From Desulfonatronovibrio sp046496945 (lineage in GTDB: Bacteria > Desulfobacterota > Desulfovibrionia > Desulfovibrionales > Desulfonatronovibrionaceae), in assembly GCA_046496945.1 (NCBI GenBank), contig JAWOGL010000175.1:1-18873 (forward strand): a DNA stretch of 18,873 bases, given 5' to 3'. A program made the translations under genes and the position numbers. Positions 6,282 through 13,053 of the stretch are shown here, piece by piece (position 1 is the stretch's first letter; the number at the start of each line of letters is the position of its first letter). Below the pieces are notes generated by a model. That model was not told the DNA's origin, did no database searches, and saw only the letters and a program-made list of their open reading frames with translations.

Positions 6282-7439
6282 TCAGGATTCAATCTCTCTT
6301 TTTACACCCACCGCGACTTTATACAATATGGTCAGAATCAGAAAACCATTCGCCCATACCGCCAGGGTTATCAGAAGCTCGGGCTGGGTCGGGTTGTACA
6401 GGGTTATTTCCTTCATGGGGTTGGGAATGAAGCCGGCGGAAATCAGCCCCAGGCCCTTGTCTATCCAGGTGCTTATGAGCACCAGAATACAGGAAAAGGC
6501 CAGAACGTTTTCGGCCTGCCTGTTTTTGGGATTAAGCAGGACAACAACCGCCACAACTCCGGCCACAATAGCCACCCAGCTGAAGGTCGCCATGGTGGTG
6601 TGTCCGTCCAGGCCCAGGTACAGGTACTTGTAATGGGCAAGCTTGGCGGGAATCTGGCTGTATCCCGCGGTAAACACCTTGCAGATGACGATAAACAGGT
6701 GCACGGACATGGCGTAAACAACAATCTTTGCCAGGGCCTGAATAGATTCCTTGCCTGGATCCCATTTTGCAAACACTTTGACGGCAAGACCCAGAAGTAT
6801 CAGCAGGGCCGGGCCTGCGGCAAAGGCAGACGCCAGAAACGAAGGAGCCATGACCGCGGTAAGCCAGAAATCACGACCTGGAAGACCGGCGTAAAGAAAC
6901 GCGGTAACAGTGTGAATACTTACAGCCCATGGTATGGACAGATAGATAAACGGCTTGATCCAGCCCGGAGGGGCCACCTGCTTGCGCTCCGCCTGGAGGG
7001 TTACCCAGCCGATGAGCAGGTTGAGAAAAAGATATCCGTTAAGAACGATCATGTCCCAGAACAGGATTGAATTGGGAGTGGGGTGCAGAAGGACATTCAT
7101 CAGTCTCTGAGGCTGACCAAGATCGACCACGATAAACAGAAGACACATGCTCACCGCGGCAATGGCCAGAAACTCTCCAAGAATCAGCATCCTGCCAAAG
7201 GCTTTAAAATTATGCAGATATTTAGGAATAACCATCATCACGGCTGATGCTGCCACCCCGACCAGAAAGGTAAACTGGGCGATATAAAAGCCCCAGGATA
7301 CGTCACGGCTCATCCCTGTTATGGACAACCCCTGGTCAAGCTGCATCATGTAGGCACCGGCGCCCACTCCTATGATAGCCAGCAGAAAAACCAGCCATCC
7401 CCAGTAAATAATATTTCCTTTTAAAGCTTTTTCAAGCAT
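6282..7439 (-). CDS. dsrP: DsrP, NrfD-like integral membrane subunit of DsrMKJOP
   Basis: This 385-residue polytopic protein has about ten hydrophobic helices, beginning with residues 10-32 (IIYWGWLVFLLAIIGVGAGA). The length and pattern fit the NrfD/PsrC family, which binds menaquinol without heme. Family-like features include the polar-flanked loop DLGQPQRLMNVLLHP around 106-120 and the late GLISAGFIPNP segment. DsrP is thought to exchange electrons or protons between the menaquinone pool and DsrO/DsrJ on the outer face. The start has AAGGGG 6 bases upstream, and the gap to dsrO is 10 bases. It is the last gene of the unit, followed by a terminator. Confidence 0.95.
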   Translation of the reverse strand: MLEKALKGNIIYWGWLVFLLAIIGVGAGAYMMQLDQGLSITGMSRDVSWGFYIAQFTFLVGVAASAVMMVIPKYLHNFKAFGRMLILGEFLAIAAVSMCLLFIVVDLGQPQRLMNVLLHPTPNSILFWDMIVLNGYLFLNLLIGWVTLQAERKQVAPPGWIKPFIYLSIPWAVSIHTVTAFLYAGLPGRDFWLTAVMAPSFLASAFAAGPALLILLGLAVKVFAKWDPGKESIQALAKIVVYAMSVHLFIVICKVFTAGYSQIPAKLAHYKYLYLGLDGHTTMATFSWVAIVAGVVAVVVLLNPKNRQAENVLAFSCILVLISTWIDKGLGLISAGFIPNPMKEITLYNPTQPELLITLAVWANGFLILTILYKVAVGVKREIES

Positions 7440-7449
7440 CTTACACCCC

Positions 7450-8214
7450 TTATATTAGATAATAAATGTTAGGACCAGTGCCCAGTTTGGGTTTACGGAC
7501 CAGAGAATATCTCTTCTTAAGGGCCTTGCTGACATCTGATGAGGAATCCCCCAGATCACCGAAAAGAAGAGCCCCTTCCGAAACCTCGACGCAGGCGGGC
7601 ATTTGCCCTTTATCCAGCAGATGGGCGCAGAACTCGCATTTTTCCACTACACCTTTGGTTCTTGTGGGATAAGCAGGATCTGTCTCTTCCAGAAATTCTC
7701 GCGGATCACTGAAATTAAAACTTCTGGAACCATAAGGACATCCGGCCATGCAGAACCGGCAGCCTATGCACCTGTGAAAATCCATGAGAACTATGCCGTC
7801 AGATCTTTTAAACGTGGCCTTGGTGGGGCAGACCTTGACGCATGGCGGATCATCACAGTGATTGCAAAGGGTGAGAAAAGGCTTTTTAGCCATGTTGGCC
7901 AGATTGGGGTGAGACTGATCATAAAACAGATTTTTAAACGGCTCTATCCATATCCATTTAATTTCCTGTTTGGAATCAATCTTGGGAACATTATGCAAAG
8001 AGTGACAGGCGTCAATGCATTTGTTCATGATATCCTTGGTTATCTTCTCTGTATCCACCGCCATGGCCCATTGTGTGGCTTTAAGCTTTTCAGAGTCCTT
8101 GTAATAAAGCTTGGGCCCTGCCTCTGTAGCCGCGCCTGCCAGGGTAGGGCAAACGCTCCAGCCAATGGCGGCAGCCCCGGCAATGGCCATAAATTTTCTT
8201 CTGCTGCTTTTCAT
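7450..8214 (-). CDS. dsrO: DsrO, periplasmic four-cluster Fe-S subunit of DsrMKJOP
   Basis: This is a 254-residue protein with a Tat signal: SRRKFM at residues 4-9, a hydrophobic stretch and a likely cut after AGA near residue 29. It is exported folded. Ferredoxin-like cysteine groups are at 66/70, 117/120/125/129 (CNHCDDPPCVKVC), 149/152/155/159 (CIGCRFCMAGC) and 193/196/208 (CEFC...AC). That is enough for several [4Fe-4S] clusters, as in the NrfC/HybA family. It wires the triheme DsrJ to membrane DsrP. The ATG follows the dsrJ stop codon directly (TAAATG), with a GAGGGGG Shine-Dalgarno inside the end of dsrJ, so translation is coupled. Confidence 0.96.
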   Translation of the reverse strand: MKSSRRKFMAIAGAAAIGWSVCPTLAGAATEAGPKLYYKDSEKLKATQWAMAVDTEKITKDIMNKCIDACHSLHNVPKIDSKQEIKWIWIEPFKNLFYDQSHPNLANMAKKPFLTLCNHCDDPPCVKVCPTKATFKRSDGIVLMDFHRCIGCRFCMAGCPYGSRSFNFSDPREFLEETDPAYPTRTKGVVEKCEFCAHLLDKGQMPACVEVSEGALLFGDLGDSSSDVSKALKKRYSLVRKPKLGTGPNIYYLI

Positions 8215-8598
8215 TTATTCAACCCCCTCTGGCGCTATATGACAATCCCAGCAGTAAGGATCCACTGCAGCCGCGTCGTGACAGCGGTCACAAAATTTTT
8301 CCTTATCATCATGACAATCCATGCAGGTTTTGGTCAGGCTCATGGCAAATTTCTCCCCGGTAAGAGTGCTTTTGTAATCCCCGTAACCATCCCGGACATA
8401 TTCATCCCGCCATTCATTGAGCATGGACATGTGCTCCGCTCTCATAAATTCCGCGCTTTCCACACAATTCTCAATATCTTCAGGCAGTACCAGCTCAGGA
8501 GTAGTGTAAGCCGCGCTGCCGATATTAAACCAGAACGGAAAAGTTATGATCAGGAAAAAAATAATTAATCCTGGAACAATTTTATTAGCATGGTACAT
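8215..8598 (-). CDS. dsrJ: DsrJ, triheme cytochrome c of DsrMKJOP
   Basis: This is a 127-residue protein with an uncleaved-type N-terminal membrane anchor (about residues 8-29). Three heme c sites follow: CMDCH (92-96), CDRCH (103-107) and CWDCH (116-120). Cys45, in DIENCVESAEFMR, lies in the conserved region before the hemes. It is the likely equivalent of the cysteine that gives one DsrJ heme its unusual His/Cys ligation in Allochromatium. It faces the periplasm. AAGGAGG precedes the start by 7 bases, and the ATG overlaps the dsrK stop by one base (TAATG), indicating coupled translation. The three hemes crowd into the last 36 residues. Confidence 0.96.
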   Translation of the reverse strand: MYHANKIVPGLIIFFLIITFPFWFNIGSAAYTTPELVLPEDIENCVESAEFMRAEHMSMLNEWRDEYVRDGYGDYKSTLTGEKFAMSLTKTCMDCHDDKEKFCDRCHDAAAVDPYCWDCHIAPEGVE

Positions 8599-10217
8599 TA
8601 TTCTTCCTCCTTGCCTGGAAGTGGTTCACCCCGCAAATCCGTATCCCGCTCGTGCTCTCCGGGTGAGATCAAAGCGTTGCCTACGAGTTCATGCACTCCG
8701 CATACCTGCACTCCAGGGACCCAGTAATCAACCATATTGGTAAGAGTTGCCCTGTCTATAGCGCATATACAGCTAAGGGTGTTAACATCATGCCGGTCAT
8801 GAACATACTTTACCGCGTTGGCCCTTGGCAGACCGCCCATCATCCGGATTTCCTCGTTTTCACCCGCGTTAAGCCCGGCTCCGCCGCCGCAGCAGAATGT
8901 CTGTTCCCTGGTGGTTCCTTCGGGCATTTCAAAAAAGTTTTGGCAGACCTTGTTGATTACATATCTGGGTTCTTCAAGAAAACCCATGCCTCGGGATGGG
9001 TTGCACGAATCATGAAAGGTAGCCCGGATATTATCATTGCGGCTCTTGTCCAGCTTTAGCTTGCCGTTTTTGATCAGATCAGCGGTAAACTCAACAATAT
9101 GCACCATCTTGGTGGAAGCGGCGCTCTCAAACTTTGTTCCGGTTATGGGGGAGACGGGTGTCTCCAGAAAATCAGCCGGACCATTCATGGTATCCATATA
9201 TTGATGGATAACCCTCCACATATGACCGCACTCTCCGCCCAGTATCCATTTAACACCCAGGCGTTTGGCTTCCAGATACATCTTGGCGTTGAGCCGTTTC
9301 ATCATTTCATGGGAGGTAAACAGCCCGAAATTGCCCCCTTCCGAGGCATAGGTGCTCCAGGTGATATCCATTCCGTATTCTTCTTTCAGATAATGGAAGA
9401 GAATAAGGTATCCCATGCAGGTGTAGGTTCCGGGATCAGCAAACACATCTCCGGAGGGAGTCACGAAAAGATAATCCGCGCCGACTTTGTTGAATGTGGG
9501 TTCAGGCCTGAAACCACAGACTTCTTCAATATCATCACAGAAAAAGTCTATCATATCCTTGAAGGCGTGAGGCTGAATGCCCAGATGGTTACCAGTGCGG
9601 CTGCAATTGGCCACGGGCTGGGCTATCCAGTCAATATTAAGGCCCAGCAGGTTCAGCAGCTCTCTGCCGATAATGGTAATCTCGGCCTGGTCTATTCCGT
9701 AGGGACAGTATACTGAACACCTTCTGCATTCAGTACACTGATAGTAATAGTACCAGATTTCCTTGATCACTTCTTCGGTGAGTTTGCGGCCTCCTGCCAG
9801 ACGTCCCAGAATCTTCCCGGCCTTGGTGATTTCTCCGCGGTATATAGACCTTAAAAGTTCGCCCCTCAACACCGGCATATTCTTGGGATCTCCCGAGCCG
9901 ATAAAAAAATGACATTTATCCGCGCAGGCTCCGCACCTTACACAGACATCCATAAAAATCTTGAAGGATCTGAACTTCTCCAGTCTTTCCTTCATGCCTT
10001 TTACAATGATTTCCTGCCAGTTTTCCGGCAGTTTCCAGTCATCATCCAGAGGGTTCCATTTCCGGGGATTGGGCATGCCGACATATTTCAATGATTCCGG
10101 CCCGGCCGCGTAACAATATCTGCCCGGCTTAATTTCCGCCGGGACATCCATCCAGTCCTTCTGGGGCGGCTTATGACTGATGCCTTTGAACAGTGCATCC
10201 GGTTTTTGTATCGCCAT
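8598..10217 (-). CDS. dsrK: DsrK, HdrD-like cytoplasmic catalytic subunit of DsrMKJOP
   Basis: This 539-residue protein has two [4Fe-4S] motifs: Cys92/95/98/102 (CVRCGACADKC) and Cys161/164/167/171 (CTECRRCSVYC). The C-terminal CCG-type module has HDSC at 402-405, FCCGGGAG at 441-448 and CIC at 483-485. It matches the non-cubane cluster site by which HdrD cleaves heterodisulfide. DsrK is thought to act on the DsrC trisulfide/disulfide in the cytoplasm, fed by DsrM. The first CCG repeat is degenerate (only GGECGH near 328), as expected for DsrK. AAGGAG overlaps the end of dsrM, and the intergenic gap is 6 bases. The sequence looks full-length. Confidence 0.97.
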   Translation of the reverse strand: MAIQKPDALFKGISHKPPQKDWMDVPAEIKPGRYCYAAGPESLKYVGMPNPRKWNPLDDDWKLPENWQEIIVKGMKERLEKFRSFKIFMDVCVRCGACADKCHFFIGSGDPKNMPVLRGELLRSIYRGEITKAGKILGRLAGGRKLTEEVIKEIWYYYYQCTECRRCSVYCPYGIDQAEITIIGRELLNLLGLNIDWIAQPVANCSRTGNHLGIQPHAFKDMIDFFCDDIEEVCGFRPEPTFNKVGADYLFVTPSGDVFADPGTYTCMGYLILFHYLKEEYGMDITWSTYASEGGNFGLFTSHEMMKRLNAKMYLEAKRLGVKWILGGECGHMWRVIHQYMDTMNGPADFLETPVSPITGTKFESAASTKMVHIVEFTADLIKNGKLKLDKSRNDNIRATFHDSCNPSRGMGFLEEPRYVINKVCQNFFEMPEGTTREQTFCCGGGAGLNAGENEEIRMMGGLPRANAVKYVHDRHDVNTLSCICAIDRATLTNMVDYWVPGVQVCGVHELVGNALISPGEHERDTDLRGEPLPGKEEE

Positions 10218-10223
10218 TCTTAT

Positions 10224-11252
10224 TTACTCCTTATTTTCAGCGTTTTCTGACGTCTCTTCCAAAGGCTTTACCACTGGCAGACCAGCCTCAACCATTTTTT
10301 CCCTGAACTCATCCTCGTAGGCCTCGTAGGTATGCACCTTGACCGGATAATTCCAGGGATTCACATGTCTGACCATTCTGCTGTTGCCGGTCATATTTCT
10401 GGTGGGACTCAGGAATACTCCTCCCATATGCATGAGCTTGCTTAAGGGAAAGTAGACAAGCAGAGTCGATACCAGGAAAAGATGAATAAAGAAAATATTT
10501 CCAATCCCTTCAGGAGCTACCGGTCTGAGGGTCACCAGGCCCATGGTCAGTTCTTTCACCGCCATGAGGTCGGTTTTTACAAAATAGCGCATCATTATTC
10601 CGGAGATGACAATCCCCAGGATAAGAAACAGCGGAAAATAATCAGCCGGCAGAGATATATAACGGATGGCCGGCACGAAAAGCCTTCTCAAGAGAAGGTA
10701 GGCAAGAGCCAGGATAATGACCACACTTGACAGATACAAAGCCGGGGCTCCGATCTGAAGCATGCTGTCCAGTTTGTCCAGCGCTTCAAACGGAAACGGG
10801 ACAGGCTCTGTAAAAAAACGCATGTGACGAAGGACAATCACCAGGAATGTGTAGTGAAAAAGAATGGCGAAAAGCCACAGCCATTTGCTGGAAGAATAGG
10901 CTACTTTAGGGCCTTCATGCAGCTCCACCTTGGTGTTGCGGAAAAGAGAACGAAAAAGAAATACCTCAAAAAACATCCTTCCCAGAACACCTTTGGTGGT
11001 GGATGGATTTTCAATTCGGTCCTCTTTGATCCAGGGAAGGGATTTTCCCTGTCCGCAGGTGGTGGTGATGTTGAACGGGACCGGGGACTTGCCCCACCCT
11101 ACTACCCTGAGCACAAAGCCGACAACAAAAACCAGAATCGCCAGATACGGAATAATCACCCCGAAAAGGTATTCCATACCCAGAACTCCGGCACCCAACA
11201 TGGCCAGGAGGGTCAGGGCAAATACCAGAAACATTGAATAAATCGCTTTCAT
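10224..11252 (-). CDS. dsrM: DsrM, NarI-like cytochrome b membrane subunit of DsrMKJOP
   Basis: This 342-residue protein has about six hydrophobic segments (near 5-25, 30-50, 125-142, 168-188, 205-222 and 252-270). His133, His143, His257 and His275 are candidate ligands for two b hemes, as in NarI-type menaquinol oxidoreductases. The conserved loop PFNITTTCGQGKSLPW at 59-74 is typical of DsrM. The charged C-terminal tail, rich in Glu and Lys, is cytoplasmic. DsrM passes quinol electrons to DsrK. GAGGT sits about 8 bases before the ATG. It follows the RsbRD-like gene by 42 bases without a terminator, so co-transcription is likely. Confidence 0.96.
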   Translation of the reverse strand: MKAIYSMFLVFALTLLAMLGAGVLGMEYLFGVIIPYLAILVFVVGFVLRVVGWGKSPVPFNITTTCGQGKSLPWIKEDRIENPSTTKGVLGRMFFEVFLFRSLFRNTKVELHEGPKVAYSSSKWLWLFAILFHYTFLVIVLRHMRFFTEPVPFPFEALDKLDSMLQIGAPALYLSSVVIILALAYLLLRRLFVPAIRYISLPADYFPLFLILGIVISGIMMRYFVKTDLMAVKELTMGLVTLRPVAPEGIGNIFFIHLFLVSTLLVYFPLSKLMHMGGVFLSPTRNMTGNSRMVRHVNPWNYPVKVHTYEAYEDEFREKMVEAGLPVVKPLEETSENAENKE

Positions 11253-11294
11253 GTGCTGCTACCTCACTTAAAGATTGAACATTATCCTAAAAAA

Positions 11295-11807
11295 TTATTC
11301 AACGGCTTTTGCCAAAAGATTGGCTTTTTCCAAAAGCTTATGGGTTCTGGAATTGGTAAACTCGGCTTTTTGTTTCCAGAGCTGTTCCCTGCATCTCATG
11401 TATACATCAAACGAAAGGTTCAGGAGCCACTCCAGGGTGTCCAGAAAATCCAGCCAGGAAGGATAAAGGCCGTGTTTGGCTATGTCCTTGCCGCATACTT
11501 CCCAGACCGACTGTTTGAGCAGGGGGGCAAAACAGACTGCGTCGGAAGGGGCAAATCCCTGAACCGCCCTGATGCGGACCACCCCGTCCACGTAGGTCTG
11601 CATTCTGGGAAGATCGCATTCCATAAACAATTCATCAAAAATCTTTTCCAGGTTAATCCTGAATGAATAACCTACCGGGTTGGCGAACTGTCCTGGACCG
11701 TCCCTGAAAAACCTGGCTGATTCTTCAGGATACGTATCGGTAAATTTCTTAATCCAGAGATTGAAAATCTGATTTTTGTTCTGCTTGATAATATCGTTTA
11801 GATTCAT
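11295..11807 (-). CDS. RsbRD N-terminal-domain-like protein leading the dsrMKJOP unit
   Basis: This 170-residue, mostly helical soluble protein begins MNLNDIIKQNKNQIFNLWIKK, typical of the RsbR/RsbT co-antagonist N-terminal (globin-like sensory) fold. Further support comes from the WxxxF and SYGFRI-like stretch NPVGYSFRINLEKIFDEL and the C-terminal LLEKANLLAKAVE helix. No STAS or catalytic domain follows, so it is a stand-alone sensor module. I recall similar proteins annotated beside dsrM in Desulfovibrio. It may regulate or help assemble the complex; this is inferred. The Shine-Dalgarno is modest (AAGGG, about 4 bases before the ATG). It is transcribed ahead of dsrM with a 42-base gap. Confidence 0.75.
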   Translation of the reverse strand: MNLNDIIKQNKNQIFNLWIKKFTDTYPEESARFFRDGPGQFANPVGYSFRINLEKIFDELFMECDLPRMQTYVDGVVRIRAVQGFAPSDAVCFAPLLKQSVWEVCGKDIAKHGLYPSWLDFLDTLEWLLNLSFDVYMRCREQLWKQKAEFTNSRTHKLLEKANLLAKAVE

Positions 11808-11904
11808 ATTGCCCTTTTATTTTGGAAAATTTAACGTTGCCGGATTCTCTTGGGCCTGCCTGGACGGTCAGGTTAAACTGCTCATGCTTCTGGCTGAATA
11901 TCCG

Positions 11905-12001
11905 GATCGTATAAAAGGTTTAAATGAGTGTTGAAAATTCCCTGTCGGGCAGAATTTTAGAACTGCTATCGCCTTGGATATTCTGAGCCTTTTATACAAT
12001 C
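11905..12001. repeat. Separated 14-bp inverted repeat upstream of the dsrM unit
   Basis: GATCGTATAAAAGG (plus, 11905-11918) and CCTTTTATACAATC (plus, 11988-12001) are inverted copies differing at one base, 69 bases apart. Each holds TATAAAA. They could be paired operator sites permitting looping, or a chance pair of -10-like elements. Confidence 0.45.
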
Positions 12002-12036
12002 AAAAGCCTGCCATGCCCTAATTTTTGGCTTTCTTA

Positions 12037-12059
12037 AATCAGCTCGCATTCATCGTCAA
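12037..12059 (-). promoter_or_regulatory. Weak candidate promoter of the RsbRD-like/dsrMKJOP unit
   Basis: On the minus strand TTGACG ends the AT-rich tract near 12054-12059, with TAAGAA 17 bases further on (about 12031-12036). A second TATAAA-like element lies within GATTGTATAAAAGG at 11988-12001, without a good -35. Which one is used cannot be told from sequence. Confidence 0.3.
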
Positions 12060-12298
12060 GACTATTTGAGAAAAAAATAACAAGAAATATTTATCATAAT
12101 GTTTTATATTTCAGTATGTTAATCTAAAGAAAAATTATTTTAGCAGTAATATGCCGGTTTCATTTGTTTAACTCCTGTATTCGGTTCAGAGTGTCAAACC
12201 CCGACAACCTCTGCAAGCATGACGCTTCACCACAGGGTATATCAGGGCGCTGAACTGAAAGCCTTCCCCTTAGTTCATGTTTCGCCCCGCCGGCCTGT

Positions 12299-12354
12299 GG
12301 TTTGCCTTACCAGGCCGCGACAGGGAGTTCGTATCAATAGAAACAAGAACCCGG
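12299..12354 (+). repeat. Dispersed non-coding repeat, copy A
   Basis: The segment begins GGTTTGCC. It contains a 23-base core (12315-12337, starting CCGCGACAGGGAGTTC) that is exactly repeated in inverted orientation at 18487-18509, and flanking bases also align for about 55 bases in all. A third, diverged copy is at 18599-18669. The copy sits 39 bases past the small heat-shock gene. No open frame is shared, so this is an intergenic repeat family of unknown type. Confidence 0.8.
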
Positions 12355-12392
12355 GGAAGACCGGCAACTAAGACAAACAGTTTCAGTGTTTT

Positions 12393-12845
12393 TTATATGC
12401 CGGTGATATTGATACTGACCGGTTTTTTAAACTTGTCCGTCTTGAGCATGGACACGCGCAGGGTACCGTTTTTATAGACAGCGGTTACAGTTGAAGGATC
12501 AATATTCTCCGGAAGCTGAAATACGCGGCTGAAGGGCCCGTATGATCTTTCAAGCATCTGATAGGCGCTTCCAGAGGCTTCTTTTTCAAGCTTTTTTTCT
12601 CCGTAAACCACAAGCTGACCGCCCTGAAGCTCAAGATTGATATTCTCCTGAAAAACTCCGGGCAGTTCCATCTCCAGTACAAGATGGCTGTCCGTCTCAA
12701 ACATGTCAGTCACGGGCTGCCACAGGGAAAGCCGGTTTTTTCTGGACCGGGTATCCATTTTAAGATTCATGGTTTCATTCATAATCTTATCCATCTCGTC
12801 TCGCATACTGATAATTTCCAGCCAAGGGTTGAACTTTCTGTCCAT
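12393..12845 (-). CDS. Small heat-shock protein (Hsp20/alpha-crystallin family)
   Basis: This is a 150-residue ATP-independent holdase that binds unfolding proteins. The alpha-crystallin domain spans about residues 40-138: WQPVTDMFE (42-50), MELPGV (59-64), the RSYGPFSRVFQLP strand region (100-112) and NGTLRVSMLK (126-135). A C-terminal I-x-I anchor is present as INI (145-147), used for oligomer assembly. The ATG at 12845 is chosen over 12863 because AGGAGG lies 5 bases before it. It is divergent from the phosphofructokinase gene, and the two predicted promoters overlap. I found no sigma-32 -10 box or CIRCE element in the gap. Confidence 0.93.
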   Translation of the reverse strand: MDRKFNPWLEIISMRDEMDKIMNETMNLKMDTRSRKNRLSLWQPVTDMFETDSHLVLEMELPGVFQENINLELQGGQLVVYGEKKLEKEASGSAYQMLERSYGPFSRVFQLPENIDPSTVTAVYKNGTLRVSMLKTDKFKKPVSINITGI

Positions 12846-12927
12846 AATATCCTCCTGATGCAATATAAATCCAGACTGCTCCGGGCTGACACATGCCGGG
12901 CAAACAGCCGAACCAGGCCTTAACGTA

Positions 12928-12955
12928 TTGACAAACTTTCAACATACAATATCTT
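12928..12955 (+). promoter_or_regulatory. Candidate promoter of the phosphofructokinase gene
   Basis: TTGACA (12928-12933) and TATCTT (12950-12955) are separated by 16 bases. They lie about 100 bases upstream of the ATG and overlap the opposing heat-shock promoter. Confidence 0.5.
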
Positions 12956-12974
12956 AGCTCTGAACTCATTTCAA
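12946..12974 (-). promoter_or_regulatory. Candidate promoter of the small heat-shock gene
   Basis: On the minus strand TTGAAA (12969-12974) and TATTGT (12946-12951) are separated by 17 bases, about 100 bases before the start codon. This looks like an ordinary sigma-70 site. Confidence 0.45.
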
Positions 12975-13053
12975 CAAAAACACCAGGGGCGGATTACAAC
13001 AAAACTCTCCTGCCGCCTGTATTTTAGCAACAATCAACACAACAGGATCCTTT

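Larger units (their letters stand above)
11808..12392. other. 585-base gene-free region between the dsrM unit and the small heat-shock gene
   Basis: I see no credible gene on either strand. The part nearest 11.8 kb must hold the promoter of the RsbRD-like/dsrMKJOP unit and carries a separated 14-bp inverted repeat. An AT-rich tract runs from about 12062 to 12150. The right part holds dispersed repeat copy A (12299-12354). No tRNA, terminator or riboswitch could be supported. Confidence 0.6.

Noticed and set aside
7603..8568. Long plus-strand open frame (321 codons) opposite dsrO and dsrJ
   Set aside because: It is antisense to two confidently assigned genes, has no recognisable domain, and its composition reflects the complementary codons.
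11990..12016. Possible sigma-54 promoter (TGGCA...TTG) before the dsrM unit
   Set aside because: The spacing between the GG and the downstream G is one base short and the essential GC at -12 is missing.
12277..12477. Plus-strand 66-codon frame covering repeat copy A
   Set aside because: The frame is not preserved in copies B and C, and it runs into the heat-shock gene antisense. The repeat is better read as non-coding.
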